Position numbers and translations under genes: made by a program. Under the pieces are notes generated by a model, which saw nothing but the letters and a program-made list of their open reading frames with translations, was not told the origin of the DNA and searched no databases. This document shows positions 34,467 through 46,604 of a stretch of DNA of 64,000 nt, one piece after another (within the stretch, counting starts at the first letter, position 1; every line of letters starts with the position of its first letter). Where the stretch lies: NCBI GenBank assembly GCA_028551475.1, contig CM052354.1:32139258-32203257 (forward strand), read 5' to 3'. This DNA comes from Casuarina equisetifolia (Eukaryota > Streptophyta > Magnoliopsida > Fagales > Casuarinaceae).

Positions 34467-37400
34467 TTATGACGTTCCAGCGTAGGTTCCAACCTGCCTC
34501 CTTTGTCTCTTTGACAGCCTGCCTTGATGTACCAAGTACAGCCTGCCTTTAATCACAATTGTGATTACTGTCATGCCAACGGGCCCCATGGGGTCATAGC
34601 CGAAAGCCATTTCATCCAACAACCTTAGTGTCACATCCTGTGAATTGCAAATTTCTCTCTTTAACTGATAACACAATACTAGAGTTGCTGCAGAATGACA
34701 ACCGTCTGGAAGAGAGACGAAAAAATGAGAATGTTTAGAAAGCTTAATTTTATAACAAATTATATTTTAAAAGTAATGAATCTTTTTCTTTTTGAAGGAG
34801 AATTTCTTAAAATGATTAGCTAATATAAGGCTTATACCGTATTATTTTTGACATGTTTCCTAATTTCAAGGACGAGAAAATATTTTTTGTGTGAATATTT
34901 ATCTGAAATTTATAGATATTATATTTAAATCAAGTGTTAATACCATGTTAAAAAATTTATTCTCACCAAACGGCAACTCATGTAAAGATTTTTTCCTTAT
35001 AAAAAGAATTCTTAAATGAAGTTGTAGTTGCCAACCTCGTGATTCACAAGCCTTCTAGGATGTTCTTTCAATTATGTGCAACTCAATTATTTTCTAAAAC
35101 CATGCAATAGTGTGAACTAAAGTCGAAACGGCCTCATCAACATCATTAGAGTGAATTCTAGAAGAAACATGAGACATGTTATCCTTTTTCATGGGATATT
35201 CATTAGAAAGATGTAAACAGTTAGGCATCATCTATAAAACAATCACAAACAGTACAAAAGATTGTATTTAATTAAAGATAAATTATTTTTATGTTTATAA
35301 AGAAACTATTTTTTTTTCCTTGAGGAGCTTTATATATTTAAGAACTACTATAAAGTTTATTTCCTTTTACATTTTATTTTTTTTCCTTTAATCATTATGA
35401 TATCTCATCAAATTCGACAATACACATAAAAATTATCCTATTCTTCTATTTATAGAAAGATATTCAATAATTTTTAAAAATAATAATTGACTTACATAAT
35501 TAATATCTTGATCTAATATCCTTCATATATGTTTTGCTCTTATATGATTTAAGATCGAAAGAGTGACTTTGCTAATAAGGGTACCTTTCAAGTTGTCTAT
35601 AAATATGTAAGCTTGATGCATTATGTCATTAGACAAACCATTATAAAGATTTAAAAATAAAATAAAAAATGAGCCACTAGAAAGGAAAATTTCTTTGACA
35701 ACTCTTGTGTATTGAATCTCTAAATAGTGATAACGTATTGTCTCTTATAAACCTAGAGATTGGTTTATCTTGAAGCATGTAATATCCCTAGTGTTTTAAA
35801 TATTTACCATGTGCATGTGCTGTTCAATCCTCGTAAATTTCTCACCAGGTTGAACAAACAATATGAGATATTCAATTAATGTGAATGCAATAACTGCTCT
35901 AAACATTAGGAATAGGAGTATATAGTATATTTCCTGGATGATTTTCAAGCAAGCCAAGGCTCATCAATCTAGTATTTACTTTGAAAATTTAAACAAAGCT
36001 GTATCTCTGAGCACAACAAATTCCAAAATGTAAAAAAGTGGGAAATCACTTACCAACAGGTGATAAATAAGCAGATCACCCATGACTGAGAACCACTTGG
36101 TCTCAAAGCTTTGCCCAGCACAAGCATCGGCTAACCATTTGGAATACGAATGATCCCGCACCAAATCTGGTTGAGGTGTCGAAATGATAAGAAAAATAAT
36201 ATTGTTTTCAGTCTGAACCGGCTGGCCCTGTAGGGAGAATCAACACTTGAGTCAGGACCTTCTACAGAGTATAAAAAATCTGCCTTAGTTTCCAATTCGT
36301 TTACAAATTCTCGGTTCTAAGTTTAGGTTCTGCCCCATCTCAAAATATTACCGAAAGAAAAGAAAACTCTGCGGGCAAGCAAGAAGAAAACATAAGACAA
36401 CCAATATGAACAAAAAAATCAACTCACTGTTTTCCCCACCTTCAAATTCACGAGTAGGATGCTCAGTTTGTTTCGGCCTTTCAGTGTACTACTAGAAGCA
36501 GTGAAACTTAATGACCTTCTAAACATTTATTGTTCTGTTCAACTTTAAGATATGTCTCATCCAAGTCAAGGTTGATGTCAAACAGAATTACAATGTATTG
36601 CGGCTCTCGTTGATGTCAAGAAAGGACTGGATGCAAGATTTAAGTGTCAACACAGCCTCTTCCACGATTTTGCACACTATGCAGTCAAGATATCTTGTCT
36701 CAATGTTCTTCAGGAAAAGCATAACTCGAGTTTGAAATAAGTTGCAGTTGAAAGATGTTAATGAGAATGACCTGGAAAGGATTACATGCAGAAATTTGAG
36801 AGAAACAGAACTAAGAAAGGGGCCCTGGTAGAAAACTGTCCAAATAATTTAACAGAGTGGTAGAGAATCTAATCATTTACTTCGTGATGGTCAATACAAG
36901 GGAGGCGAAGTCCTGTGCCAATGCCAGCCTAATCCTCTCAGGACCAAACTGAAAACATGCTCGTGTAGAGGCGCGCAATAACATGGACGGACATCAAATC
37001 AATCTTTTTCGTTTGTTTGTCCTGTTCCAGAAATAACGGAGTTACTGTAATCCTATACTGGTAGAGGTACTTTATCACAGGTCCAGTCTTGAAGTTTACA
37101 AATAGGTGGAGACAGAAAGACCTGGCTTTTAAGTCCTATGGCCCTAGCTTCAGGACATATATCAAAATCGGGAACCTTAATTCAGCAACTGGGGTGTTCT
37201 CTTGAAGTGTTTTTGTTCTATTTTTGGAATTTGTACCTAATTTCAGCAGATCCTAAAGCAAAGAAACTGAAAGAACTCAAACCAAGACAGGACTTTTACC
37301 AAAGCCTACAAACCAACATATCAAGACAGAAACAGTTTCAAATTAGAAAACCAACAAATTGATGGGCAAGATAAACTCACCTTGGTCCTTCTCTGCTCAG

Positions 37401-37471
37401 TAGCAACAGCAAGAGCAGAAGCTATCAGATCGAAGAGAAAGCCCTCTACCAGCAACGGCTTTCGAGGCCAA
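34467..37471 (-). pseudogene. DUF1218-family gene remnant, unit C
   Basis: Three parts in order. Exon 1 (37471-37381) begins TTG instead of ATG and has one extra base; its 3' half still reads FDLIASALAVATEQRRTK followed by GTGAGT. Exon 2 (36227-36054) has intact splice sites; its end, in a shifted frame, gives GKALRPSGSQSWVICLFITCW-like sequence, the DUF1218 cysteine block, with a 1-base loss just before. A likely last exon (34637-34467) follows an acceptor and reads DVTLRLLDEMAFG to a stop; its assignment is weaker. DUF1218 proteins are four-helix membrane proteins, some tied to lignin deposition. Here the frame is broken, so not functional. A small spliced-looking segment near 36440-36475 could be a further exon. 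Confidence 0.65.
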
Positions 37472-38649
37472 GCCCGACAACGCCGATTTCTCTCTCTCTC
37501 TTCCCCCCCCCCCCCCCCCCCGGCGCCGCCGCCAACCCCCGCCCCCCAACACCCGGCACACTAAAAAAAAAAAGTGGCGTTGGATGAGAAAAGAGAGGTA
37601 GAAGTAATACAAAGGTTGCATGACATGATAATTAAAAAAAAAATTTAAAAGTATTCACGGATTTGCTTTAAGCATGGGATGAGGAACAAGAGGACTCGCT
37701 TTAGTTCCCCTTGCACACACCCTCTCCCGTTGAATATATGTCTAATTTCATCCCATTTACTTGAGTAGGGAAGGATTTAGTCAAAAAAATAGATCCCATT
37801 TGTATAAAGTCAGTAATCTTTGAAATTATAAAAGAAATTAATACCTTAACTTTCTTTAATGGAAGATTTGAGACATAAAATTAGATGTTCACTCCCATCA
37901 TCTCTATTATATAAATTATGTGCTAGAGTTAGTGACCTAAGTTCAAAGTAGTGTTCTGGATATGTGGTTTAAGGTTTTTTATAATGTCTTTTAAATTCTC
38001 TATAAAACATAATAATTTTTGAATGGATCATATAAAATTAGTGCATATGATTTCATTATTGACATAATCAGGTATTGTAACTTGATTTTATATTGAAAAA
38101 AAGATGTTGAACTTGATTCTATACAAAAATAATTATTTAATTTGAAATCTAACAACTATCAAAAAGATTAGTGTTGATAATAGCTCAACTTTGTGCTTTT
38201 GTAAAAAATTGATTTTGTTTTTGGTCTGTTTTCACACTACAATGCTATGAACTTGAATATTGCAATTTGAAGCACAATACAACTTTGAAAATAAATAGTC
38301 AATAATTATATCATAATGAAGAGAATCCATTTAAAATTTAATTACTCAATTATTTTAAGCATGAATAAACTATAAAGATTTCCTCAAATTAAATAAACAA
38401 ACATTTCTTTAGTTTTTTCTTCCTTACCATTTAATGAGAAATAAAAATTCATTCCAACTAGGAATGTATCAAGTACTATCTTAGACCAAAGCCAAGATAA
38501 ACATAAGAAAAAAAAAAAAAAAAGAAAGAAAAGACAACATCTAGAAAAAGTATCATTATAAAGTTATTGTCTTCATAGTTGTAAGGGCATACATTATTTA
38601 CCTAGAAAGTGTCTTATTGATTATGTTTTGTTTTTGCATGCCTTCCAAT
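37472..38649. other. 3' flank of RLP copy C
   Basis: Contains a CT tract and an 18-base poly-C run (about 37503-37520) upstream of DUF1218 exon 1, then AT-rich DNA matching 58450-59530. No gene. Confidence 0.5.
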
Positions 38650-41600
38650 TCATGCTTCTTGTTGCTTGCTACCTAGTACAAAAGTTGTAAACCAATCATG
38701 CTTCTTTGTGATTCCAAGCACAAGTCCAAATACAAATCCATATCCATATCCCATTGCAACTACTTTCCAACTAAATTCAAATAAAGACTTCCAAATTTGA
38801 TTGTCTAGAATGCTTGAAGATTGGGGATGTGATTGCTCAAAATTTCCACATTTCTTTGATAAAGGGCTTCCACATAATCCAAGATTATCACTGAATGAAG
38901 TATTTGGAAATGTATCAAATTGTTTTCCAAAAGGTATGAGCCCAATGAGATGATTATGGGAAACATTAAGGAATTCAAGAAAGTTAAGTTGCACAAGTTC
39001 TAAAGGAATTGCACCAGATAAATTATTTTGAGAAAGATCTAGTGATTCTAGATTAGTTAAGTTCCCCAAGGAAGATGGTATATGACCTATAAGAAGGTTA
39101 TTTGAAAGGTTAAGCAACTTTAGTCTTTGAAGATGTCCCACAACTTTTGGAATTTCTCCTTCAAATTTGTTATTTGAGAGATCAATTGCAATAAAGAAAT
39201 CTAGGATTTTTTGATATGCTATTTCATTGCCTTTGTTGGTAAATGTCATTGAGAAACTATAGTAAGCATATTTGGCATAAACTTCCATGTAGCTTAAGCT
39301 TTCTTCATCAAGACTTTGCATGGATTTCCAAGTTTTGAAGTATTGAGAAGGTAGTTGGCCTCCAATGTTATTATTAGATAGATCTATAATGTGTAAACTT
39401 GGAAAATCAAAAGTGATGTTAGAATTTCCTATTGTACCATAAAGTCTATTAGATCGCAAAATGAGAACCTTTAATTCAGTTAAACCACCTAACCATAAAG
39501 GGAAACTATCATTGACTTGATTGTCTCCCAAGTTAAGAACTTCAAGCTTAGTACAATTAGCCAATGACCTTGGTATAGGGCCCCACAATTGATTTTGGCT
39601 AAGATCAATCATCTTTAGTTGGTTTCCTTCAAGAAATGATTGAGGAATGGTTCCACAAAAGTTATTTCTATGTAAATTTAGAACTAATAGAAAGACACTC
39701 AAGTTACTTAAACATTGAGGAAGTGAGCCACTCAAGTTGTTGTTTGACAAATCAAGAGCAATGATTACACTTAGATTGCAAATCAAGTTTGAGATTTCTC
39801 CAGTCAATTTGTTATTTGAGGCTGAATACCAAAAGATTGAAGGTGGTGGGATTGGAAGTGTCCCTTGAAACTTGTTAGAATCAAGATTTAAATATACTAA
39901 TGAAGAGGAAAAAATTGGAAATTCATCAAAGCCTGTTAGAAAGTTAAAACTTAGATCCAAAGTCGACTTAGTATTTGTAATTACATTTGACATCCATTTT
40001 GGAACTTGGCCATGAATTTCATTATTGGAAAGATCCAAAGACAACAATTGATCTTGATTCCTTAGAAAATGTGGGAACTCATGTAGGTGACAATCCTTCA
40101 AAGTTAAGTCCTCTAATTTTGGAAAAGTTCCATTGGTACTAGGCTTTATAAGTAATGAAATGTTGTTATTGGATAAAAAGAGGGAACAAAGGTTTTTGAG
40201 TTTTAGGAACAAGTCAAATTCTATTATGCCACTTAAGTTGTTTGAGTCAAGTGAAAGATATTTAAGACTAACAAGCTTAGATAGAAGCTCTGGAATTGAA
40301 CCATGGAAATTGTTTCCTTCAAGTTGTAGCATAGTTAAATGGGTAAGGTTACTAATTGAAGATGGTAATGAAATATTGGTGTTGAATAAAAAGAGTATAC
40401 GAAGGTTTTTCAATTTTAGTAACAAGTCAAATTCCACTGTGTCATTCATGTTGTTGAAGCCAAGCTCAAGATATTCAAGATTGACAAGCTTAGATATAAG
40501 CTTTGCAATTGAACCATGCAAATTGTTTCCTTCGAGTTCTAGTGTAGTTAGCTGGGTAAGGTTACCAAGCGAAGACGATAATGAAATATTGGTGTTGTAT
40601 AAAGAGAGCAAATGAAGATTTTTCAATCTTAGTAACAAGTCAAAGTCCACTATGCCACTAAAGTTGATTAACTCAAGGTTAAGGTGTTCAAGATTGACAA
40701 GCTTAGATAGAAGCTCATGAATTGAACCATACAAATTATTTTCTATGAGATCTAGCATAGTTAGTTGGGTAAGGTTACTGAGTGAAGACAATATTGGTCT
40801 AGAAATGTTGCATCCTATACACATGAAAGAGGATAAGGACTTAAGGTTACCAATTGAATGCAGTAGGTTACTAGGAAAAGGCATGCTATGGATTTCCAAA
40901 AATTCAAGAGGGCTACTTTTATTAAATTCCACCAAACCTAAAGTGATATTCTCATTAAAGCCCACTTCAAGCTCCTTAAGATTAGGTAGATGGAAAATGC
41001 CAGTAGGAAACTCACCATGGAATCTATTTTCTGATACCCGTAGTGAAAGTAGTTGGGCAAGGTTTTCAAAAGACAATGGTATTGGTCCGAAAAAATTGCA
41101 TCTTGTAACACCAACATGTTGTAAAAACTTAAGGTTTCTAATTGAGATTGGTAGCTTACCGGAGAAACTCGTAAAAGAAAGCTCTAATGATTGAAGAGGG
41201 TTGCTTTGGTTAAATTCTGGTATACTCCCATTGAGATTGACATTGTCACTTAAATCAATAGACTGAAGATTGGGTAGATAGAAAATTTCAATGGGAAACT
41301 CTCCATATAAGTCACAATTCTTTAGGTATAAAGATGTTAAAGAAGATAAGTTTGCCAAAGTTTTGGGTACTTTGGATAACATGTCAACCCAACTAAGATT
41401 TAGTTCTTTTAGGTTTGTTAAGTTTTGAGCCATATTTCTTAGGATAGATTCTGGAAGCTGCAAATCATTGTATGAGAGATCCAAGGAAACTAATTTAGAA
41501 AGTTCCAAAATTTCTCTAGGGATTTGACCAAAGAATCTAGAGGAAGACAAATTAAGGCTTGTTAGCCTTGAAAGATGTGTAAAACCAGTTGGGATTTTAG

Positions 41601-41898
41601 ATTGACTGAAGTCATTGTTAGCAATATTAAGCTTTTGGAGATGAATGAGTTGGAAGAGACTACTACTAGAATTGATGGTACCAAGAAGACAACTACTACT
41701 AAGGTCAAGGCTCACCACATGACTCATATTCTCATCACACTTAATCCCACTCCATTTGCAACAATTGTTGCTTTTAGACATCCAAAAAGAAACCTTTGAA
41801 TAGTTAGAGGAATAACCAAATTCACCACAATCACTGATAAGGCTTTCTTTGAATTGCAACAAGGCCAACCTTTCGTTGTCATGGCATGATGACTGCAT
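38650..41898 (-). CDS. LRR receptor-like protein copy C, full-length open frame
   Basis: Cell-surface receptor without kinase. From ATG 41898 it encodes 1082 residues: CHDNERLALLQFKESL cap, CCKWSGIKCDENM, about 30 plant LRRs, an island (YFKTWKSMQ...MTFTNKGNEIAYQKIL) near 39.2-39.35 kb, the last LRRs, NLGLCGSPLSKKC, and a membrane helix (VVAMGYGYGFVFGLVLGI) before a short basic tail. That architecture is standard for Cf/RLP receptors, which usually partner SOBIR1 and BAK1. The ATG is poor: it gives no signal peptide, and the in-frame hydrophobic stretch upstream begins after a TAA with no ATG. Alternatively the coding part starts at 41892 after CTTTATGCAG and receives a signal-peptide exon from 43640-43551. 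Intact otherwise; closest relative is broken copy D. Confidence 0.85.
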   Translation of the reverse strand: MQSSCHDNERLALLQFKESLISDCGEFGYSSNYSKVSFWMSKSNNCCKWSGIKCDENMSHVVSLDLSSSCLLGTINSSSSLFQLIHLQKLNIANNDFSQSKIPTGFTHLSRLTSLNLSSSRFFGQIPREILELSKLVSLDLSYNDLQLPESILRNMAQNLTNLKELNLSWVDMLSKVPKTLANLSSLTSLYLKNCDLYGEFPIEIFYLPNLQSIDLSDNVNLNGSIPEFNQSNPLQSLELSFTSFSGKLPISIRNLKFLQHVGVTRCNFFGPIPLSFENLAQLLSLRVSENRFHGEFPTGIFHLPNLKELEVGFNENITLGLVEFNKSSPLEFLEIHSMPFPSNLLHSIGNLKSLSSFMCIGCNISRPILSSLSNLTQLTMLDLIENNLYGSIHELLSKLVNLEHLNLELINFSGIVDFDLLLRLKNLHLLSLYNTNISLSSSLGNLTQLTTLELEGNNLHGSIAKLISKLVNLEYLELGFNNMNDTVEFDLLLKLKNLRILFLFNTNISLPSSISNLTHLTMLQLEGNNFHGSIPELLSKLVSLKYLSLDSNNLSGIIEFDLFLKLKNLCSLFLSNNNISLLIKPSTNGTFPKLEDLTLKDCHLHEFPHFLRNQDQLLSLDLSNNEIHGQVPKWMSNVITNTKSTLDLSFNFLTGFDEFPIFSSSLVYLNLDSNKFQGTLPIPPPSIFWYSASNNKLTGEISNLICNLSVIIALDLSNNNLSGSLPQCLSNLSVFLLVLNLHRNNFCGTIPQSFLEGNQLKMIDLSQNQLWGPIPRSLANCTKLEVLNLGDNQVNDSFPLWLGGLTELKVLILRSNRLYGTIGNSNITFDFPSLHIIDLSNNNIGGQLPSQYFKTWKSMQSLDEESLSYMEVYAKYAYYSFSMTFTNKGNEIAYQKILDFFIAIDLSNNKFEGEIPKVVGHLQRLKLLNLSNNLLIGHIPSSLGNLTNLESLDLSQNNLSGAIPLELVQLNFLEFLNVSHNHLIGLIPFGKQFDTFPNTSFSDNLGLCGSPLSKKCGNFEQSHPQSSSILDNQIWKSLFEFSWKVVAMGYGYGFVFGLVLGITKKHDWFTTFVLGSKQQEA
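40160..40790 (-). repeat. Tandem 71-residue LRR module in RLP copy C
   Basis: Three consecutive blocks of 213 bp (71 residues, three LRRs each), recognisable by LEGNNLHGSI...LSKLVNLEYL...EFDLLLKLKNL...TNISLPSS. Block starts fall near 40755, 40541 and 40328. The same module is multiplied in copy D (61.1-61.6 kb). Confidence 0.8.
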
Positions 41899-43550
41899 AA
41901 AGGAAAAGAGTGCCAACAAATATATGATAAAATAGTGAGTATAAGTGTGTAAAGAAGAATAAGGAAAGCAAAAAAAAAGCAATTATCTTTTACTTAACGT
42001 GGCTTAAGTCTTTCCCATCTTCGCTTTAACATCACCAATTTCAAATACTTTAATTCTACCTCATATGATTTCACATGAGTTACAATCCAAGTCATCTCAT
42101 GGAAATTTGCAACAATAGTAAATCACGCCAAATCCTAGAGTCAACCATGTCATATTCAATGATTCTAAGACTTTGACATAGGTTGTTCTCCAAAATATTA
42201 TTGTCACCCTTATTCTTGTTTTTCAAATAAAAAAAAGTCTCATCTTTCTAGCTTCAACAATTTAAAATTTAAAATATAATTATTAAGATTTATATGCATG
42301 ATCATTAAATAATTTAGTTTGTATAGTTCAAGATTTTCTTTTATCATATGAGCATAATTTTCCTCCCTTTATTTCTCATTAATTTTGTCTCTTGAGATTA
42401 ATCTAATTCATAAAATTCTTCAATATCTCTAATTTTATACCTCTATTTCTATAATTTTAAAAAAATAAGTTCCTCATCTTTCCTTTACTAGCATAGAAAA
42501 TAAGGATGAAATAGTAGGAAATACTAATAGTTTCTTTCTATCAACTCTTCACATCTTCTTTTGTAGTTCATTGTCTTTGTCTAATTTAATATATTAATCA
42601 AAATTGTGCCGAAAAGAAAATCTACTGGATCTTCTCCAACCTCACAAACTATAAAATATGAATCTACAACACGTTTTAGTACCTACCCATGCCCAAACAA
42701 AACCCCAAAATCAAACTCAAATTCCGACATCAAACTCAAAACCAAAAACAACTCTGTAATTCTATACTGAGCGACATATCACTACTAACAAAACAAAATA
42801 GAAAAATAAACCCTATAAAAACCACCAAGTAAGAGAACGGAAATAGAAAAAGATGTCGATTTAAGGGAAGAACCAAGAGAAGAGTGTTGGAGCGTTAACA
42901 ACATGAGATCTATCAGGAAGGGGAGTAACTAAATCATTCTATACTTCACCTAAAAGAAATTCGAAACCAGAGAAGGGAATAATCGCCAAGAGCAAGACAA
43001 TGGTTGGATTCTTCTAAAATGATATATGCTTTTCTGGTTCAGAGATAGATATTTTAAAGAAAGCAGTTCTGAAAAATGATTAGCAAATTTTATAGCATGG
43101 TTTCTACTAGTCTAAAACCTGATGTTCGTTTCTATAATAGCTTCTCAGATGTAGCTGGTTTCAATCTTTCTAAATTCATTAAGTTCTTGGAAGTCAATGG
43201 CCAGGGAAGTTTTATTAAATTCTTTAATTCTTGTTCATGCTATTCCTGTCATCTGCGTTCTCTAATTTCTATCAATAGACGAATTTATGTTTTGGTGTTT
43301 GAATTCTTCGCCATGAAAATCATCAACTTATATCTGTGTTAATTTACATGTAATCAGTTTTCAAACTCTTTGTCACTGCGACTTTGCCATGCTTTGACAA
43401 AACGGTTTTGACGTTACAACAGATCCTAAGCAGAGAAACTGAATCAAAGCAAAACGACACAACCCTCTTATCCAAAGCCCGAATAACATGTAACAGAAGA
43501 AACGGTTTAGGATTAGGAAACCGAGAAATTGAGGAGCAAGACAAACTCAC
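41899..43550 (-). other. 5' flank (or intron) of RLP copy C
   Basis: No separate gene. The proximal part is a T-rich former signal-peptide region ending TTTCCTTTATGCAG at 41893. The rest matches the flanks of copies A and D. If exon 43551-43640 is used, the stretch 41893-43550 is a 1658-bp GT-AG intron. Confidence 0.5.
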
Positions 43551-43640
43551 CTTGGTCCTTCTTTGCTCCGGGGCAACAGCAGGAGCAAAATGTATCAGGT
43601 TGAAGACAAACAGCACGACCAGGAACAGCTTGGAAGCCAT
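43551..43640 (-). CDS. DUF1218-type exon 1 copy 6, candidate first exon of RLP copy C
   Basis: ATG at 43640, 30 codons: MASKLFLVVLFVFNLI..., ending APEQRRTK, then a perfect donor GTGAGTTTG, phase 0. Hydrophobic core and small residues fit a signal peptide. A (GA)n/(GT)n tract (sense strand) lies at 43662-43700. No other DUF1218 exon follows before RLP copy C, 1.66 kb downstream on the same strand, whose acceptor-like CAG is also in phase 0. The exon itself is certain as sequence; its use by the RLP is inference. Confidence 0.5.
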
Positions 43641-43664
43641 ACCTGCCAACACCTGTCTGTCTGC

Positions 43665-43700
<36 letters not shown>

Positions 43701-46083
43701 GTAACACAAAAACATAAAAGGAAGGTGAGAGAATAAGCGCACGAAGTAGAACAGAGAAGGGAAAGGGCAACAAGCTTTTATAGATCGAACCACTGTACAG
43801 TTTATAGCGTAACTTCCTGACGCCTTCCCACAATAGGCTAATTTCTTTCCCATCTTCACTTTAGCCACCACGTCTTAAAAATGTCGCGTCCACCCACTAT
43901 GATTTTTAGTCAAGTCGTCTCATAAAAAGTTGGCAGCCCATACCGCGTTCCAATGTCGGGTACAACTAATCCAACCACTTTATGTACTTTATGTATTTTT
44001 TACATTATGTCCTTTATTCTAAAAATTTAAGTTAAAATAATTCTTTTTTTAAAAAAAATGAAAGAATGTAGACAAAAAATAAAAGAAGATAAAAAATGAG
44101 TCTAAGCTGAAGCCAGTAGACCGGGTACGAGGATAGTTTTTCCAAGCTTGAAGCCCCATAATGATTTTAGTTTTTGTCAAAATTTAATTTGCTATGCATG
44201 ATGTGTTTAGCCTAACAAGCAATAGGCTTCCATGAATTTGAATGTCATAGTATTCAATAATCATGTTATATTAAAGAATATCTTAAACAGAATGCACGAA
44301 CAGAAAATAAAAAATATGTTTTTTAAATGAAAAATAATCACAAAAAACACACTTTATTGATTCACCAACTTAGAGAAAATAATTATGGTACTTAACAAAT
44401 TAAAAGAAAGTTAATAGACCATCTTAAGCATAAAAAGAGTTCACGATAATGCTTCCATGGTCAATGAAGATGGTGTAAAGAAAAGAAAAGAAGATTTCTG
44501 TATTAAATAATGTTGGATCAAAAAGTTTGAGTTAACAAAAAATTATAGTTTTAATAATTTTAACAAATCTTAAATTAATACATCTACATTAACATGACTT
44601 TGATTTTTTGTTCATTTTAGTCCTGTGTTAGTTAGATTCTTGGAATCTCCTATAGATGTTTCCAAATGTTCAAATTTTTTGGTTAAGGTTATTTTTCATG
44701 AGTCCCATTGGTTCTTTAATTAATTAAACTATTTAAAACTTCCTTAAAGTTTATTCTAGAGTTATTTGCATTCAAGATATGAAGTTAAAATTGAAGTCTA
44801 TTGGTCTATTAAGCATGTGATTTCTCTAAATGATGCATAATCCTAAAATAAATTAGTTTAGTAGTTTAATAAAGGCCGGGAATAAGTTCAGCATTACAAA
44901 ACCAACTTTATTAGATTAGAACTAGGTTAGAGTAAACAAAAAAAAGGCTACCTTTTTGTTTTCCTTAAGTTTTCTCCAAAAAAACCTTCTATTAAACAAT
45001 GAACATGTTGTATAAGTTGATAATCATACTTTATTATATAAAGTGACAAAAAATTAAAGGAGAGAGTAACAAAATAAGCATATTATATTCCTCTTAAGTG
45101 TTATAAAGATTCTTTTGTTTTTTTATGCACAAAATATCTTGCTTTGATATAGTTGTTTGAAGCTTAAGGATAGAACATAATTAGATAGTTCATTGAAGAC
45201 CCATTAATAATTCTAAAGAGATTCTTGTGTTGTTTAAAAGCATATGTTGAATGCAAGAGGTGATTATAAATCAGCTACAGAAAATTTTATGAAAAATTTA
45301 TGAAACTTGTTGAGCGTTACTGAAGTAGAACTTCTCCTACAAGTTTGTAATCATGCAATATTATTTCATTTCTAATCCAACTGCTTTTGTCTAAGAGTTC
45401 AATGTTAAGTAATTGAAATTGCTTTCAAACATTGGTAGACCACACAGAGTCTAATCACTTGAAGATTCCTTTTGCATGAACTTGTTAAAGAGTTAAGTGC
45501 TGTGTAAACAAATTGACGTCAGACAATGATAGACCACACCACCTCCCAGTGCTGGCAACACTATCCTAATCACTTGAAGACTTAAAGTCAAGTCTTCTTC
45601 TAACAAATTGCTTAGGCATTTCTACTATCATTTTTTTCGATAAAAAATCACATTATCATTAAATGGACATAAAAAAAATAGGAATATAAAGACTATATAC
45701 AATTTTATTATTAGAACATGTAGGAAACTTTGGAAGCCGAGGACCCCAAAGAAGTTAGATGAACGCAATTAACAAGAACCTCATGATTATATATCATAAG
45801 AAAATAAAATATGGATAGTCCTATATGATAAGAAAATTTATTGTGGTAAATTTAGGGTAGATAAACAGCATAAATTTCTATTCCTTGAATTTATATATAG
45901 TGAAAAATGCCCAAATCAACATAACAAAAAAAAAAGTTTAATAAGAATCAATGTGAAATTGATGCGCTTTGTATAGGTAGAGAGACTCTTCAAAGCTCGC
46001 GCTAAATATTGTATTTTGCCTTTTCTAGAATGGGGAAGGAATATCATAGTGTCTTTCCTATGAAACTATGCTTAAATACAGAG
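43701..46083. other. Intergenic, AT-rich
   Basis: The first 200 bp are the flank of exon-1 copy 6. About 45520-45600 and 45630-45960 match flanks at 1.93-2.26 and 13.38-13.68 kb. Nothing else recognised. Confidence 0.4.
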
Positions 46084-46604
46084 TTAATTAGCATATCTAT
46101 CCTGGATGCGCATGTCTTTATGGCTTTCGTCTTTGTGTTTATATAGCTCATACTCCGTAAGGTACTGAGAGTCCGTAGAAGCAATTAACCGTCTGTGAGA
46201 GCAAGAACAGGTGAAATATCCTGGCTTTTTCACAATTTGATTTGCATACCTTTCTTTTAACCGTTTCTTTACCATGCACTCTTTATTTCAAACCAAGGGA
46301 TGCGGGGCCAAGTTGCCCTTGACTTCAAATCTAGTACTCATACAATTATGCAATAAACAAAAATTTCATTTTCTGCAGGCATCTTGAATATTGTGATAAT
46401 TCATGTACATTGTATAAACACAAGGACTATTCGAAGTTCACGGTAGACAATGACTTCTACTTTTTTGGAGTGGTGGAAATGGATATCACAAAGTCTTACC
46501 TACTAACTTACCAATCAATATTCGTAGACTTCAAACACTGTAACTGCCGCGTCAAACACGTCAAGATACTGTTGGTGCAAAAGCAATGCGAAACCTCCCC
46601 ATAA
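46084..46604 (+). other. Repeat shared with 18.1-18.5 kb, with one possible exon
   Basis: 46210-46530 aligns to 18120-18450. After TTTTCTGCAG at 46379, which looks like a splice acceptor, the plus strand is open to a TAA at 46604 (includes DYSKFTVDNDFYFFGVVEMD). The frame is not conserved at 18.4 kb. I do not recognise the product and cannot show that it is a gene. Confidence 0.3.

Noticed and set aside
40133-41194. Plus-strand frames antisense to RLP copy C
   Set aside because: Shadows of the repetitive LRR coding sequence on the minus strand.
41899-41982. Start of RLP copy C at 41982
   Set aside because: That codon is TTG, not a normal plant start, and is directly preceded by TAA.
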